Position numbers and translations under genes: made by a program
Part shown: one piece after another, positions 28,057 to 36,778 of the stretch
How the letters are laid out: each line of letters opens with the position of its first letter
How positions within the stretch are numbered: the stretch's first letter is position 1
The notes under the pieces: generated by a model
Told to the model about the DNA's origin: nothing
Databases searched by the model: none
Seen by the model: the letters and a program-made list of their open reading frames with translations, nothing else
Assembly: GCF_002204795.1 (NCBI RefSeq)
Contig: NZ_NIXO01000004.1
Span: forward strand, 1 to 64,000
Length of the DNA stretch: 64,000 nucleotides
Reading direction: 5' to 3'
Origin: Pseudomonas sp. K2I15
GTDB lineage: Bacteria > Pseudomonadota > Gammaproteobacteria > Pseudomonadales > Pseudomonadaceae

Positions 28057-29648
28057 AGAAAGCACTGCTGGCGGACTATCGAAGATACATAGATGAATGT
28101 AAGCAGTTTTCATTCTATATGGAGGGGATTACGTTAGAAGGTGTTGATGGAATAGAAGATACCAAACTGAGTTTTTCTTCTGCATTGATTTCAATTTGCG
28201 GCAGAAATGGGGTTGGGAAAACTTCCTTCCTAAAACTTATCTATAGGGTTCTAACAAAAGAAGATCTTGGGCTGGGCGTTTTTAGTGAAAGTAATATAGA
28301 TAATGTGAGCGTAGAATTAATCAGAAGAGGAAAGCCCATAATTGTAAAAGCTAACGATGAAACAAAGGTTCCAAAGGTTTTTTATTTTGACCCATCTACG
28401 TTTGCATTAAAAATAATAGATGAGTATAAGCGTGATGAGGAAAGAAATGGCTGGCTCAATGGTACTGCCGCTAATGATCTAGATAGCGAAACTTTGCGGT
28501 GGGTTAATAAAATTACTGGCAAGTCTTATGATAGAATAACTATTAGTGAGGTGAGTGGTATCATTGATGATACTGTTTTTCCATATTTTGAAGTTAGTGC
28601 TGGTTCGCGAATTTATCATACGCAAGACATGGGCCAGGGAGAGCATAAAATACTGATAATGGTTTGGAGGCTTATCTCCTTAGACAAAGAGAGTATATTG
28701 ATTGTCGAGGAGCCTGAGTCATTCATCTGCCCGGTTAGTCAGATCAGGCTAATGGAATTTATCGTTACTCTAGCGTTCGAAAAAAAAATAAACATTGTAA
28801 TGTCTACGCATTCTGAGCATATTTTACAAGGGCAAGGCATAAAGGCTATAAACGTTATGTCGCAGGTGGCGAAGAGAAGGATTGTGCCCGATCACTTGAA
28901 AGCTTTGTCTGCGCTAGGACTTACTCCAGAGAAGAAAAATGTTTTGTTAGTTGAGGACTCTTTTGCAAAATTAGTCCTAGAAAGTATTCTAAAAGCCAAG
29001 CTCCCTGATTTTTTTATGCGGAGTTATATTCATGTATTGGCTGGCGAGTCCAATATTCAAATGCTTTCTAAGCATTATCGTGGCATAACTGGGTTGAGTT
29101 TCACCGCAGTTTATGACGCGGATCAAATTACTCGGAATGATAATTTTGTTTCGAATATTGCGAAGGTATTCTTGCCGTCAGTCGATAAGCTACCGCCTGA
29201 AGCTGAGGTGATCAAAGCAATTAAACAGCACGCTACTCTTTTGGCTCAACGAATTGACTTTCCTGATGATTATCACGAATTTGTAGCAATCGTAAATAAG
29301 ATGACTAGCGATCCTCACGACTTCTTTTTAGATCTGGTGAGTGAACTTGAGGGGCTTGAGATTTTCTACAATGTAAACGAGCTAAAGCAAAAATCCATCA
29401 AGTTGTGGATCGAGCTTAATTCTATTTTAATAGATTATTTTGTTTTTGAGCTTCAAAATATAACCAATAATATATTTGTAAATGTGATGGAAAAAGATGA
29501 TGGTGATATAAGTCGATTTGGGAGTGTAGGAGTCAATTTAACTTATGAGCTTGACAAAAAATTTGATTCGTTCCCTGCTGGACAATGTAAGGGTAAGTTG
29601 ATGCACTGTCATGTATCTCAGAAAATTATGCTAACGCTTTTAAATTGA
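28053..29648 (+). CDS. OLD-like ATPase with TOPRIM domain
   Basis: This protein of about 531 residues has an ABC-type ATPase part: Walker A GRNGVGKT at residues 50-57, a signature-like MGQGEHKIL, and Walker B ILIVEEPESF followed by NIVMSTHSEHIL. After it comes a TOPRIM-like segment (NVLLVEDSFAKLVLESIL, then VYDADQI). This is the OLD/Gabija-A type of ATP-dependent nuclease. The start at GTG 28053 is preferred over TTG 28038 because GGGAGG precedes it and it overlaps the DUF262 stop by four bases. With the DUF262 protein it forms a candidate two-component defence system. Confidence 0.82.
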   Translation: MKKALLADYRRYIDECKQFSFYMEGITLEGVDGIEDTKLSFSSALISICGRNGVGKTSFLKLIYRVLTKEDLGLGVFSESNIDNVSVELIRRGKPIIVKANDETKVPKVFYFDPSTFALKIIDEYKRDEERNGWLNGTAANDLDSETLRWVNKITGKSYDRITISEVSGIIDDTVFPYFEVSAGSRIYHTQDMGQGEHKILIMVWRLISLDKESILIVEEPESFICPVSQIRLMEFIVTLAFEKKINIVMSTHSEHILQGQGIKAINVMSQVAKRRIVPDHLKALSALGLTPEKKNVLLVEDSFAKLVLESILKAKLPDFFMRSYIHVLAGESNIQMLSKHYRGITGLSFTAVYDADQITRNDNFVSNIAKVFLPSVDKLPPEAEVIKAIKQHATLLAQRIDFPDDYHEFVAIVNKMTSDPHDFFLDLVSELEGLEIFYNVNELKQKSIKLWIELNSILIDYFVFELQNITNNIFVNVMEKDDGDISRFGSVGVNLTYELDKKFDSFPAGQCKGKLMHCHVSQKIMLTLLN

Positions 29649-29865
29649 CTTCGATGTCTGTGTCTCATAGATAAAATAAGCCTTGTTGATAGTAAACCTC
29701 GCTTGCAATTTTTAGGGGCGATGTCAATAGGGCGCTTGTCAAGGAAGCAGATTTCGATATTGATTGGGGTTCACATGATCGGCTTTTTTGGGGGACTAGT
29801 TCCGAGCAATCCTTATGGCATTATGGCCAACTAGAGAACACTACTCATAAATCCGGAGAGAAATT

Positions 29866-30849
29866 GTGTCGAGGAACTACTGGGGTTTTCGTATCGACAA
29901 ACGCAATATTATGTTTTTCCGGCAACAACTAGAGCATGGTCGCCTTCACCAGGGATGGGGGAAGCACCCAGAACAAGAACTGACCAATCCGCACCTTAGC
30001 GGTGGTGCTAAACGCAATCTACCAATCTACAACAAGGTAAAAAAAGGCGACATCCTTTTGGTCCCAAGGCTACCTAACTACCATGAGGTGGTCATCTTGG
30101 AGGCAACAGAAGACTTCAACCTTGGCTATACCTATGCGCCCGATCCTGTGTTCAGGGACTATGGGCACAGTTTCCCGGTTAAACGGCTCAAGCAGTTCAC
30201 CCGCAAGAACTCCAACGTATCTGGCAGGATCCGCGCTGCGCTGGGTTCTCGCTCAAGGTTCTGGGACCTGAATGGATGCGCCGAAGAAATTGAAGCGCTG
30301 ATCACTCTGGCTGACGAGGCCATGCGCTCGACTCAAAGCTTCAGTGATCGCTTTACTGAGGCGGTCCAAGACAGCTTTGCAGACTCATTCAATGAACACA
30401 AATTCGCTGCTTCGCTGTACGAAAAAGTACAGAGCGGTTTCTCCAACGCGGAATGGGAGTTTGCCTTGGTTGACGGATTGAAACGCCTGTTCCCAGCCCC
30501 TTGTAAGGTAGAGCGTCGCGGTGGCCCAGAAGAATCCCATCATGGCACCGATATTTCCATCACGATTCCTGGCTTGACTGATTACAGCTACTTAATCGCT
30601 ATCCAAGTAAAGGACTACATCGGTAAAGTATCAGAAGCTCCGCTGAACCAACTCAACAAAGCAGATGCTTACTGGTGTAACGATCAAAAGGTTCGCTTGA
30701 TCGACAAGATATTGATAGTAACCAAAGCTAATGCGGAGCAGAATTGTCAACTCGCCGAAAACCAACACGGCATCACGGTCCTGTTTGGTCATGATGTCCA
30801 GGCCCTCCTGCTACGAATAGGAAAGGCTTATAAAGGTCTCCAAGATTAG
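29866..30849 (+). CDS. Restriction endonuclease-like protein with C-terminal Mrr-type domain
   Basis: This 327-residue protein has an N-terminal part (about residues 1-120) starting YWGFRIDKRNIMFFR and with LHQGWG and KGDILLVPRLPNYHEVVIL, which looks like a small beta-rich reader domain of the PUA/EVE type, although I cannot confirm this. The C-terminal part (about residues 190-325) has HGTDISITIP followed by LIAIQVKDY, the D...QxK form of the PD-(D/E)XK nuclease core. A reader plus nuclease is the usual build of modification-dependent restriction enzymes. The GTG start has GGAGAG seven bases upstream. The composition is more GC-rich than the preceding pair. Confidence 0.7.
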   Translation: MSRNYWGFRIDKRNIMFFRQQLEHGRLHQGWGKHPEQELTNPHLSGGAKRNLPIYNKVKKGDILLVPRLPNYHEVVILEATEDFNLGYTYAPDPVFRDYGHSFPVKRLKQFTRKNSNVSGRIRAALGSRSRFWDLNGCAEEIEALITLADEAMRSTQSFSDRFTEAVQDSFADSFNEHKFAASLYEKVQSGFSNAEWEFALVDGLKRLFPAPCKVERRGGPEESHHGTDISITIPGLTDYSYLIAIQVKDYIGKVSEAPLNQLNKADAYWCNDQKVRLIDKILIVTKANAEQNCQLAENQHGITVLFGHDVQALLLRIGKAYKGLQD

Positions 30850-31042
30850 CTATCTTAATCACACTTGGATTACTAGATATAGCAGACTTACTGCTTTTGG
30901 CGTTTCACGGTCTAAGGCGAGAGCATCAGCTAGTAAAGGTAGTAGCCAGCGTCTTGTGATACGGATCGTTGGCAGGTTTTAGTCGCGGTGTAATGGCATA
31001 TTTTGTTTATACTGTCAGGTACCTATTGAAAAGAGATACGTC

Positions 31043-31140
31043 ATGTCTAAACTTGCAGAGTTCCGCCAGCTAGAAAAGCACCTCGCCGAGCAACTCGAAG
31101 CTCTTGATCCGTCATCAGGCGATTTGTCAGTAAAGGGGAG
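31043..31140 (+). pseudogene. 5' fragment of an mvaT-like gene
   Basis: The first 20 or so codons match the intact MvaT-family gene at 36779: MSKLAEFRQLEKHLAEQLEA here against MSKLAEYRQLEKNLAEQLQA there. After about codon 33 the similarity ends, and the frame goes on into unrelated sequence until 31249. The DNA-binding end is absent, so it cannot work as a silencer. It is the first part of a duplicated block described in the findings. Confidence 0.75.
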
Positions 31141-31172
31141 GTATCTAGTGGACGTGAGCCCGCTACATGCAC

Positions 31173-31421
31173 TCACTCACGGTCCTCAAACTCAATATCT
31201 TCATAAGCAATGCCTGCTTTCTGAAGCCGAGCTTGGATTTTGTATTTGAGGTATGTCCATGTGTCAACGCCTTGATCGGCGCATGTGCTTATATCGAGGC
31301 ATAGGGCTGTAACCTCAAGATCTACCTTCTCATCTCCATTCTCGTCGTAGAAGGAAATCTCCTCTACAGACCTATAGTCCTCACCGTCATACTGAGTTCG
31401 TACCACAAAAGTTTTCTTCAT
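31173..31421 (-). CDS. Small hypothetical protein
   Basis: This is an 82-residue acidic protein that I do not recognise. The frame has a good start (ATG at 31421 with AGGA eight bases before) and looks coding: MKKTFVVRTQYDGEDYRSVE, then SFYDENGDEKVDLEV. No membrane segment or motif is seen. It lies between the mvaT fragment and the xre gene on the island. Confidence 0.55.
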   Translation of the reverse strand: MKKTFVVRTQYDGEDYRSVEEISFYDENGDEKVDLEVTALCLDISTCADQGVDTWTYLKYKIQARLQKAGIAYEDIEFEDRE

Positions 31422-31593
31422 CGTGTCCTACTGTCGAGTGGGATGGAAGCGAGCAAGCGCAGCCGTTGATTAGCGGTACAGACGTACGAATACTCTTCAC
31501 TAGCTAACGTCCGACCGGTAACCGAATTGGACCAGCTTGGGCTGGTGCAGCTACGTCGACTCTGTAGGAGTATTTGAAGATGAAAAGTCAGGT

Positions 31594-31899
31594 CTATTCC
31601 AACTTGCTGATATAGGCCATCAAATGCGCTTTACCCGCATCGCTAAGCCGAAAGTAACGTTCAAGCAGCTCCGCTTCATCATGGCAGTAGGCGTAAAAGT
31701 AAGCAGTAGGTAGGTCAAGCTCGGCTGCAACCCGCTCAATTAGCTCAGGGGCGGGAACACGCTTACCAAGCTCATATCTATTCATTCGGGTGCTTGCGGA
31801 GGCCGGCTCAAGACCGATACGTATGCCCAGCTCTTCTTGAGAGAGATTGGCACGTAACCGTGCGTACTTCAGCCGGATTGATAGCGTACTACTGGTCAT
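31594..31899 (-). CDS. XRE-family transcriptional regulator
   Basis: This 101-residue protein has an N-terminal Cro/C1 helix-turn-helix (residues 7-62): RLKYARLRANLSQEELGIRI, then RMNRYELGKRVPAPELI. It is a cytoplasmic DNA-binding regulator. It is transcribed away from the lipoprotein gene at 32050, and a palindrome CTACC-N5-GGTAG lies between them at 31955-31969, so the regulator probably controls itself and the lipoprotein gene. A broken second copy is found at 37576-37722. Confidence 0.88.
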   Translation of the reverse strand: MTSSTLSIRLKYARLRANLSQEELGIRIGLEPASASTRMNRYELGKRVPAPELIERVAAELDLPTAYFYAYCHDEAELLERYFRLSDAGKAHLMAYISKLE

Positions 31900-31954
31900 G
31901 GCGTCGTCTAGTAATTCAGTGACGTCATGGTGCGATTTGCTGCTTTTCTTAATA

Positions 31955-31969
31955 CTACCGATTTGGTAG
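31955..31969. promoter_or_regulatory. Palindromic operator candidate for the XRE regulator
   Basis: The inverted repeat CTACC, five bases, GGTAG lies between the divergent xre and lipoprotein genes. The same repeat with a slightly different centre is preserved at 37777-37791, next to the decayed xre copy, although the surrounding DNA has diverged. Conservation of the arms in both places supports a protein-binding site. Confidence 0.6.
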
Positions 31970-32049
31970 CTTTGGCCGACGATGGCAAATCAGTGGCTCG
32001 GAAGCGCTGAGGTGGCCGTCACTACGGAAAAATCAAAGGGATAATATTC

Positions 32050-32985
32050 ATGGTCTTGGACCACAAAACGTTGCTGGGACGCCGTTTGCTTGCGCTCGCA
32101 GTACCACTCGGCTGTGTTCTGTTAGCGGGGTGCGGCGGTGACGGTGAGTTGCCTAAAGAGAAGAACTCCGTGGCCACATCGGCTCCAGAAAAAGCGGGAG
32201 CGATTGACTCAACGGCCGCAGACCGGGTGGTGATGCAACAACTTGCGCAAGAAAATGCTCCACGCGTGGTCACCTTCCAAGATCCAGGGATAGGTGAGCC
32301 AAGTGCCTATCTTGACGCCAAGCAGCCAATGACGACTTTCAATCTTTATAATGCTAAGCGGGATTGGAACGAGGTTCCCGAAGATATCGCTGACTCTATT
32401 GGGGATGCGTTCAACGTCCGTACAGTTAGTCCCGAGCTTTATCGATTGGCTGCTGAGAGATTGTCTGAGCAAGACACATTTAAAAAACGGGATCTGACGA
32501 CCGCGCTCGGCGTCTTGGTGGGACAGGAAGCTGAACAAAATAAGCAGCGCAATTTAGTAAAATTAAGTTCTGATGATTGGGCTCCAATTTCCCTGAGCAG
32601 CTATGATCCTCAAGCTAAAGGCTTCCGAATAGATAACTGCTTGTTTTCGGATAAGCTTGATTACACTGATGAAGAAAAGCGCAATCAGACCTCCCTAGCT
32701 AGAGCGTCCAAACTTCGGTGCTATATAAATCCTGGACCAACTTCTTATTATCTCGGGTTTCAAGGCGGTTCTGACGTACTACTAGATGTTCCCAGTGAAT
32801 CGCTCGCGCGCGAAATAGAAAGCTCTAAAGGAAACTTGAAGATCGATATTTACGGCTACGTGAAATCCGTAGGGCGTGAGCGATTTGCAGGAGAGTTTGG
32901 TCCTCAACGATTCGTCTTAATCGGTCCGCAGCGTATTGATATCAAAAGCCCTGACGGCAAGATTATCTATTCCAAGAATATTTAA
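32050..32985 (+). CDS. Lipoprotein of unknown function
   Basis: This 311-residue protein starts with a lipoprotein signal peptide: positive residues, a hydrophobic core (LLALAVPLGCVLLAG) and a lipobox LAGC with the lipidated cysteine at residue 28. The next residues are glycine and aspartate (CGGDGE). The mature part contains no motif I know. It is transcribed away from the xre gene and is followed after 39 bases by a small membrane-protein gene, so the three may form one functional group in the envelope. A decayed copy of its 5' end is at 37868-37985. Confidence 0.7.
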   Translation: MVLDHKTLLGRRLLALAVPLGCVLLAGCGGDGELPKEKNSVATSAPEKAGAIDSTAADRVVMQQLAQENAPRVVTFQDPGIGEPSAYLDAKQPMTTFNLYNAKRDWNEVPEDIADSIGDAFNVRTVSPELYRLAAERLSEQDTFKKRDLTTALGVLVGQEAEQNKQRNLVKLSSDDWAPISLSSYDPQAKGFRIDNCLFSDKLDYTDEEKRNQTSLARASKLRCYINPGPTSYYLGFQGGSDVLLDVPSESLAREIESSKGNLKIDIYGYVKSVGRERFAGEFGPQRFVLIGPQRIDIKSPDGKIIYSKNI

Positions 32986-33024
32986 CGTTACTCAATCAAT
33001 GTCTTCCTCGAAGGGGGTGTGGAT

Positions 33025-33471
33025 ATGGCACTTGTAATATTAGATGGCGTCATCCAGGAAATTGGCGTGGGCTCTTCCATTGATGGGCAGAGAATCGTCT
33101 CATTTGTTAAGATAAATGGCGTTCGGATTAAAGATGTAATTTGTGACGATTACATGCGGTCATTTTTAGTCGTCGGGAAAAAGGTAAAGCTAGCACTAGT
33201 TCGACGGCTTCAGGGTGTGCATGTTCTATACTCCGCGCAGTTGGATGATGGCGAGGTTGTCACGAGCGGCAAAGCTCTTCCTGTTGCGCAGGTGATGATG
33301 GTCGGATTCGCATTTTCCCTACTGCTGAGTCCAATATTCATAGCTATCCTGCGAGCAACCAACTCGATAGTGATGTCATTGATAATACTTATAGGTGCTG
33401 GAATGGGGATGGCCTATTTTATAATGAAAGACCACTTTAAGGCCCGGAAGGTGTTCAACGCTAAGCATTGA
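33025..33471 (+). CDS. Small membrane protein of unknown function
   Basis: This protein of about 148 residues has a soluble N-terminal half that looks beta-rich (VILDGVIQEIG, GQRIVSFVKINGVRI) and two hydrophobic helices near the C-terminus (VMMVGFAFSLLLSPIFIAIL and IVMSLIILIGAGMGMAYFIM). The build resembles small proteins with a beta-barrel domain joined to a two-helix anchor, but I do not recognise the family. The ATG at 33025 has AAGGGGG seven bases upstream, and a GTG two codons earlier is the alternative. It follows the lipoprotein gene on the same strand. Confidence 0.6.
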   Translation: MALVILDGVIQEIGVGSSIDGQRIVSFVKINGVRIKDVICDDYMRSFLVVGKKVKLALVRRLQGVHVLYSAQLDDGEVVTSGKALPVAQVMMVGFAFSLLLSPIFIAILRATNSIVMSLIILIGAGMGMAYFIMKDHFKARKVFNAKH

Positions 33472-33472
33472 A

Positions 33473-33728
33473 TAAATCCGATACTTTGACGCTTGTATAA
33501 TGGTTGTAAGCTTCTGCCATACAGCTATTTTCGCTCGTGACTACACCTCTATTTATCTGCCCGATCTGGCATAAAACGGAAAGGGCAGCGAGACAAGGAC
33601 GGCCACTCTTCGCGGCGCGGGAATTGGCCAGCTCGCGGCTGTCATGACAGACAAATAGCCGCCACTTACCCAAGAGCTAAGGGCACGGGTTCGTCCGTTT
33701 AGATGAGCGAGGCGAGCGGTTTAAGCAA
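33473..33728. other. Intergenic stretch between convergent genes
   Basis: No gene is seen in these 256 bases between the small membrane-protein gene and the minus-strand gene at 33729. No clear terminator is visible by eye. Confidence 0.3.
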
Positions 33729-34226
33729 TTAGTCATCTCCAAATAAATGGATATAAAGCTCATTTATGGTGTTTAGCTTGACGAAACTACCTTTGTTCAA
33801 TACGCGGATATTAGGTCTCTCTAACTTCAAGCCCGTGGCATCACCTTTAGTATGTTTGGCGACTTTTAGATTTTCTAGGCTTGGCAGTGGTAGTCCAGGG
33901 CGGCTACCAAAGTAATAAAAGGGTCCAAGATCAAGCGTTTCATTATCGAAGTGGACTAATACAACGCACCCTGATGGTTTCTTTGTCAAGGAAATATGAA
34001 TTCTATGACTTGCCGTGGTCGACCCGATAAATGTGGCTTTGAGTTGAATGTGTCTAATAATACCATTTGCTTCCGCGATGATATCGTAGCCAGACCTGTC
34101 GACTTCCGGTTTGGAAATTTCCAGAGTAAAGTCTTTATTTATCCAAGAAATTTTAAGTAGCTCGCCAATAAATAAATGTTCGATTAGCTTTTCACGGTAG
34201 GAAGAGTGCAGCGAGTGTTCAGCCAT
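33729..34226 (-). CDS. Hypothetical protein, possible nuclease-like fold
   Basis: This is a 165-residue protein. Residues 38-66 read EISKPEVDRSGYDIIAEAN and then IRHIQLKATF, which fits the D-x-x-GYD ... QxK pattern of PD-(D/E)XK-like proteins such as the DUF4365 type. No other domain is visible. It is AT-rich like the dpt genes and stands alone, with the next gene on its strand 130 bases upstream. I cannot tell whether it is an active nuclease or a nucleic-acid-binding relative. Confidence 0.55.
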   Translation of the reverse strand: MAEHSLHSSYREKLIEHLFIGELLKISWINKDFTLEISKPEVDRSGYDIIAEANGIIRHIQLKATFIGSTTASHRIHISLTKKPSGCVVLVHFDNETLDLGPFYYFGSRPGLPLPSLENLKVAKHTKGDATGLKLERPNIRVLNKGSFVKLNTINELYIHLFGDD

Positions 34227-34359
34227 TTATGGTCGCCTGCGATAAAGTAGGGTTTGATGGTTATCGAGAGATCTTCGCTCACACGCCGGAAGTTAGTTTT
34301 GGATCAACTGTCGATGCCAAGGGGGGTCAGCATTGGGTGTGAGCTATGTGATTGTATTT

Positions 34360-34695
34360 CTAATACATAGACCTAACGCTTATTACTTCGACATATCTGA
34401 ATTTTTTCTTCGCCGCTTTAGTAGCTTCCTGCTCCGCCAAGAGAGTGCTCAGTGTATCGGCCTCATGGATAATTTCGTGCGTTTCCCCTTCGAACTCATT
34501 TCCCACCTTTAGGGTGACCCTTAGCCTCGGTGTGAAGGCTTTCGAAGCTCTCTTTTTTGTCACCGCTTTTGCGAGCGGAAGGATCACGACATCCGCAGGT
34601 ACTTCTTGCACACTGAAGGTGCCAGCATGCGGAGAAACCTCGCCATTACCAAACAGCGCACGGCGCATCTCTTCTTCTATCGATTCTTTATTCAT
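34360..34695 (-). CDS. Hypothetical protein
   Basis: This is a 111-residue protein that I do not recognise. It starts MNKESIEEEMRRALFGNGE, has a basic middle (KKRASKAFTPRLRVTLKVG) and ends with a lysine-rich helix and a strand (KKKFRYVEVISVRS). GGGAC lies before the ATG. No signal peptide, membrane segment or known motif is seen. Confidence 0.5.
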   Translation of the reverse strand: MNKESIEEEMRRALFGNGEVSPHAGTFSVQEVPADVVILPLAKAVTKKRASKAFTPRLRVTLKVGNEFEGETHEIIHEADTLSTLLAEQEATKAAKKKFRYVEVISVRSMY

Positions 34696-35070
34696 GCAAT
34701 GTCCCTGAGTGTTAATGTTCGAGCTTTTCCCGATTCTACCTGCATGGCTGATGACTGAAGCTGCCGCTCACGACGGGCTAGCATCGGCCAAAAACGGCGG
34801 CTCAGATATGTCGCTAAATGAGAGCTAAAATCTGCCTTCACTCCCTTCCAAGTCATGATTTTACGGGTTTTTTCCTAGTGGGAAGCGAGGATCGGGCTAT
34901 CTGTAGTAACCGGGCCATTGAATTTAGTAAAAAGTCGTAGAATTCACATGTCGATGAAGGTGTACATATTTGACTGCCGAACCTCCTTGCGCGCGCGCGG
35001 TCATGCAATCTTCTAACAACCATTGCAGCACCAGGACCGGCTAGAAGTATCAAAATTTGGCCTAGATTAA
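34696..35070. other. Gene-free stretch
   Basis: These 375 bases hold no reading frame that I can support. A minus-strand frame from 34853 to 35182 mostly overlaps the next gene and looks like a shadow. Confidence 0.35.
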
Positions 35071-36306
35071 TCACTCCATGAAATATGATCCAAGCCCAAG
35101 GTTGGGATAGTTTCCACCCGGGTTGTTGAAGACGTATGTGCAGCTCTGGCCAAGTTGAGGAGCTTGATCTGTATCCACCCAATCCGAATCACTGATGAAT
35201 ACAATGCAAGCCAGATGCTTGTGACTAACATTGGTCATCAACGCCTCCGAAAATACTGAGAGTAGGTTCGGGTGTACCTGGCATACCGTCTTCATTTTGT
35301 GGCCAGACATCCCTTCAAGACGGATGATCAAACAACCAGGTCGCTTTCCACTCATCTGTTTTCGAATGGCGTTCTTGGCTGAGTCCTCCCACGCTTTCAA
35401 AGTGCCATCGCCTTCATCACTTGCGATTGTCAGCAGAACGCAAGCGAGATTTGGCGTGGTGGCGATAAGTCTCATCGAGTTCATCTCCCCCACGTGGTCC
35501 CGGACGTGTTTGCTGAACAGTTCGGCGAGATGAGCTTGTCCCTTTATTTCGCCCGGAGCAAAAGGCTCAATCGAAAGTTTCTCCAAGGAGAACAACTCTT
35601 CGACCACAGGAGCATTATTGTGAATGGCAGCGCAGATTTTGTCGCGCAACCCCTTCAATTCGGTAGTTCCCGTGGGTAGCCGCTTCGGCACGGAGATCGA
35701 CACTGCAACCATTGCGCCACGGGAAAGTGTAGGGGATAGCGATGTCAGGAGTTCTCCCAAGAAGCCCTGAGCTTCTTTCGCCGGGATTTTCAGACCCTTG
35801 TCAGAAGAGAAGGACTTACATTCGACTTCGAAGACATCATGGTTCGCTCCACTGGCAAGTATATCGAAGGTGTCGACGCTATTAGGAATCGTCTCAGGCC
35901 ATTGCACTGTGAGTCCTTTGCGATGAAGGCCGATAGCCGCATGCAATTCAAGGGTCATGGCCCGAAGATCGGCCGGGTTATTAAACGCGCCAGCAACCCG
36001 ACCAGCGAGTCTGCTAGAGCCGGCTTGGGTCTCGGCATCACACATTGAGTTGACCTGAATCGCAAATGCCATGGCGGCCTTCACTGCTTCCCAAGATTCA
36101 ATATCGTTTGCCTTTACGCCAGCATCAAACCAGGTCAGGCCATAAGCGATGCGGTTTTCGGCGACTAGAGCGGGGATTGATATGGGCTTGGCTTTAATCT
36201 CGTGTTGCAGGTTCTGAATACGCTTGAGCCAAGGCTTTTTGGGAAATCGTGTAACTAGCTGGGCGTAGATCAGAGGAAAGTCGTCGGCATGCATTTCGGT
36301 GATCAT
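35071..36306 (-). CDS. Hypothetical protein with possible PD-(D/E)XK motif
   Basis: This is a 411-residue protein of unknown family. Near residues 150-170 it reads VDTFDILASG and then HDVFEVECKSFSSDKG. The VECK strand with an upstream aspartate fits the D...ExK active site of PD-(D/E)XK nucleases. The N-terminal 130 residues are helical. The C-terminal part has no motif I know. The ATG at 36306 begins the frame (MITEMHADDFPLIYAQL). It is moderately GC-rich, unlike the dpt genes, suggesting a separate origin. It stands alone on the minus strand. Confidence 0.6.
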   Translation of the reverse strand: MITEMHADDFPLIYAQLVTRFPKKPWLKRIQNLQHEIKAKPISIPALVAENRIAYGLTWFDAGVKANDIESWEAVKAAMAFAIQVNSMCDAETQAGSSRLAGRVAGAFNNPADLRAMTLELHAAIGLHRKGLTVQWPETIPNSVDTFDILASGANHDVFEVECKSFSSDKGLKIPAKEAQGFLGELLTSLSPTLSRGAMVAVSISVPKRLPTGTTELKGLRDKICAAIHNNAPVVEELFSLEKLSIEPFAPGEIKGQAHLAELFSKHVRDHVGEMNSMRLIATTPNLACVLLTIASDEGDGTLKAWEDSAKNAIRKQMSGKRPGCLIIRLEGMSGHKMKTVCQVHPNLLSVFSEALMTNVSHKHLACIVFISDSDWVDTDQAPQLGQSCTYVFNNPGGNYPNLGLGSYFME

Positions 36307-36778
36307 AGCTATACCGGGCCTGGGAGTTAGAAAGATGACAAGGAGCGCGGCCCTGCATGCACAATCTCAGAAACCGGAATCATGGTAGCCGATTGACAGA
36401 GTCCGAAAGGCTGCACAGGGCATGAGCTTCTCATGACCGTGCAGCATACGGCGTAATGACGTCTGACAGAAATCTCCCGAAAGGGTCCATCCGCGACCGG
36501 CGTCCATTGACAATACAGAAGCAGATATCTGCATGTTTCCCAATGCACGGGGCGGTTTATTACCCAGTAATTTGGGGAACACCGTTTAGAAACTTTAGAC
36601 GGATCTTTTTCAACGTTGTTAACTCGGAGCGCAGTCTGTGTTATCGGGCAGTGCGCAAGATGAATGTTGTAATGGGTTGTGGTAGATCTGCTAAATTGAA
36701 TTCAACCAATCTGGAACACCATTCGCGCGGTACGCGCAAACTATACCCGCCGTCACCATTCGATCTTAGGAGCCACAT
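36307..36778. other. Gene-free stretch upstream of the mvaT-like gene
   Basis: No gene is supported in these 470 bases. The 100 bases before 36779 must contain the promoter of the mvaT-like gene. TTAGGAGCC just before the ATG is a good ribosome-binding sequence. Confidence 0.35.
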
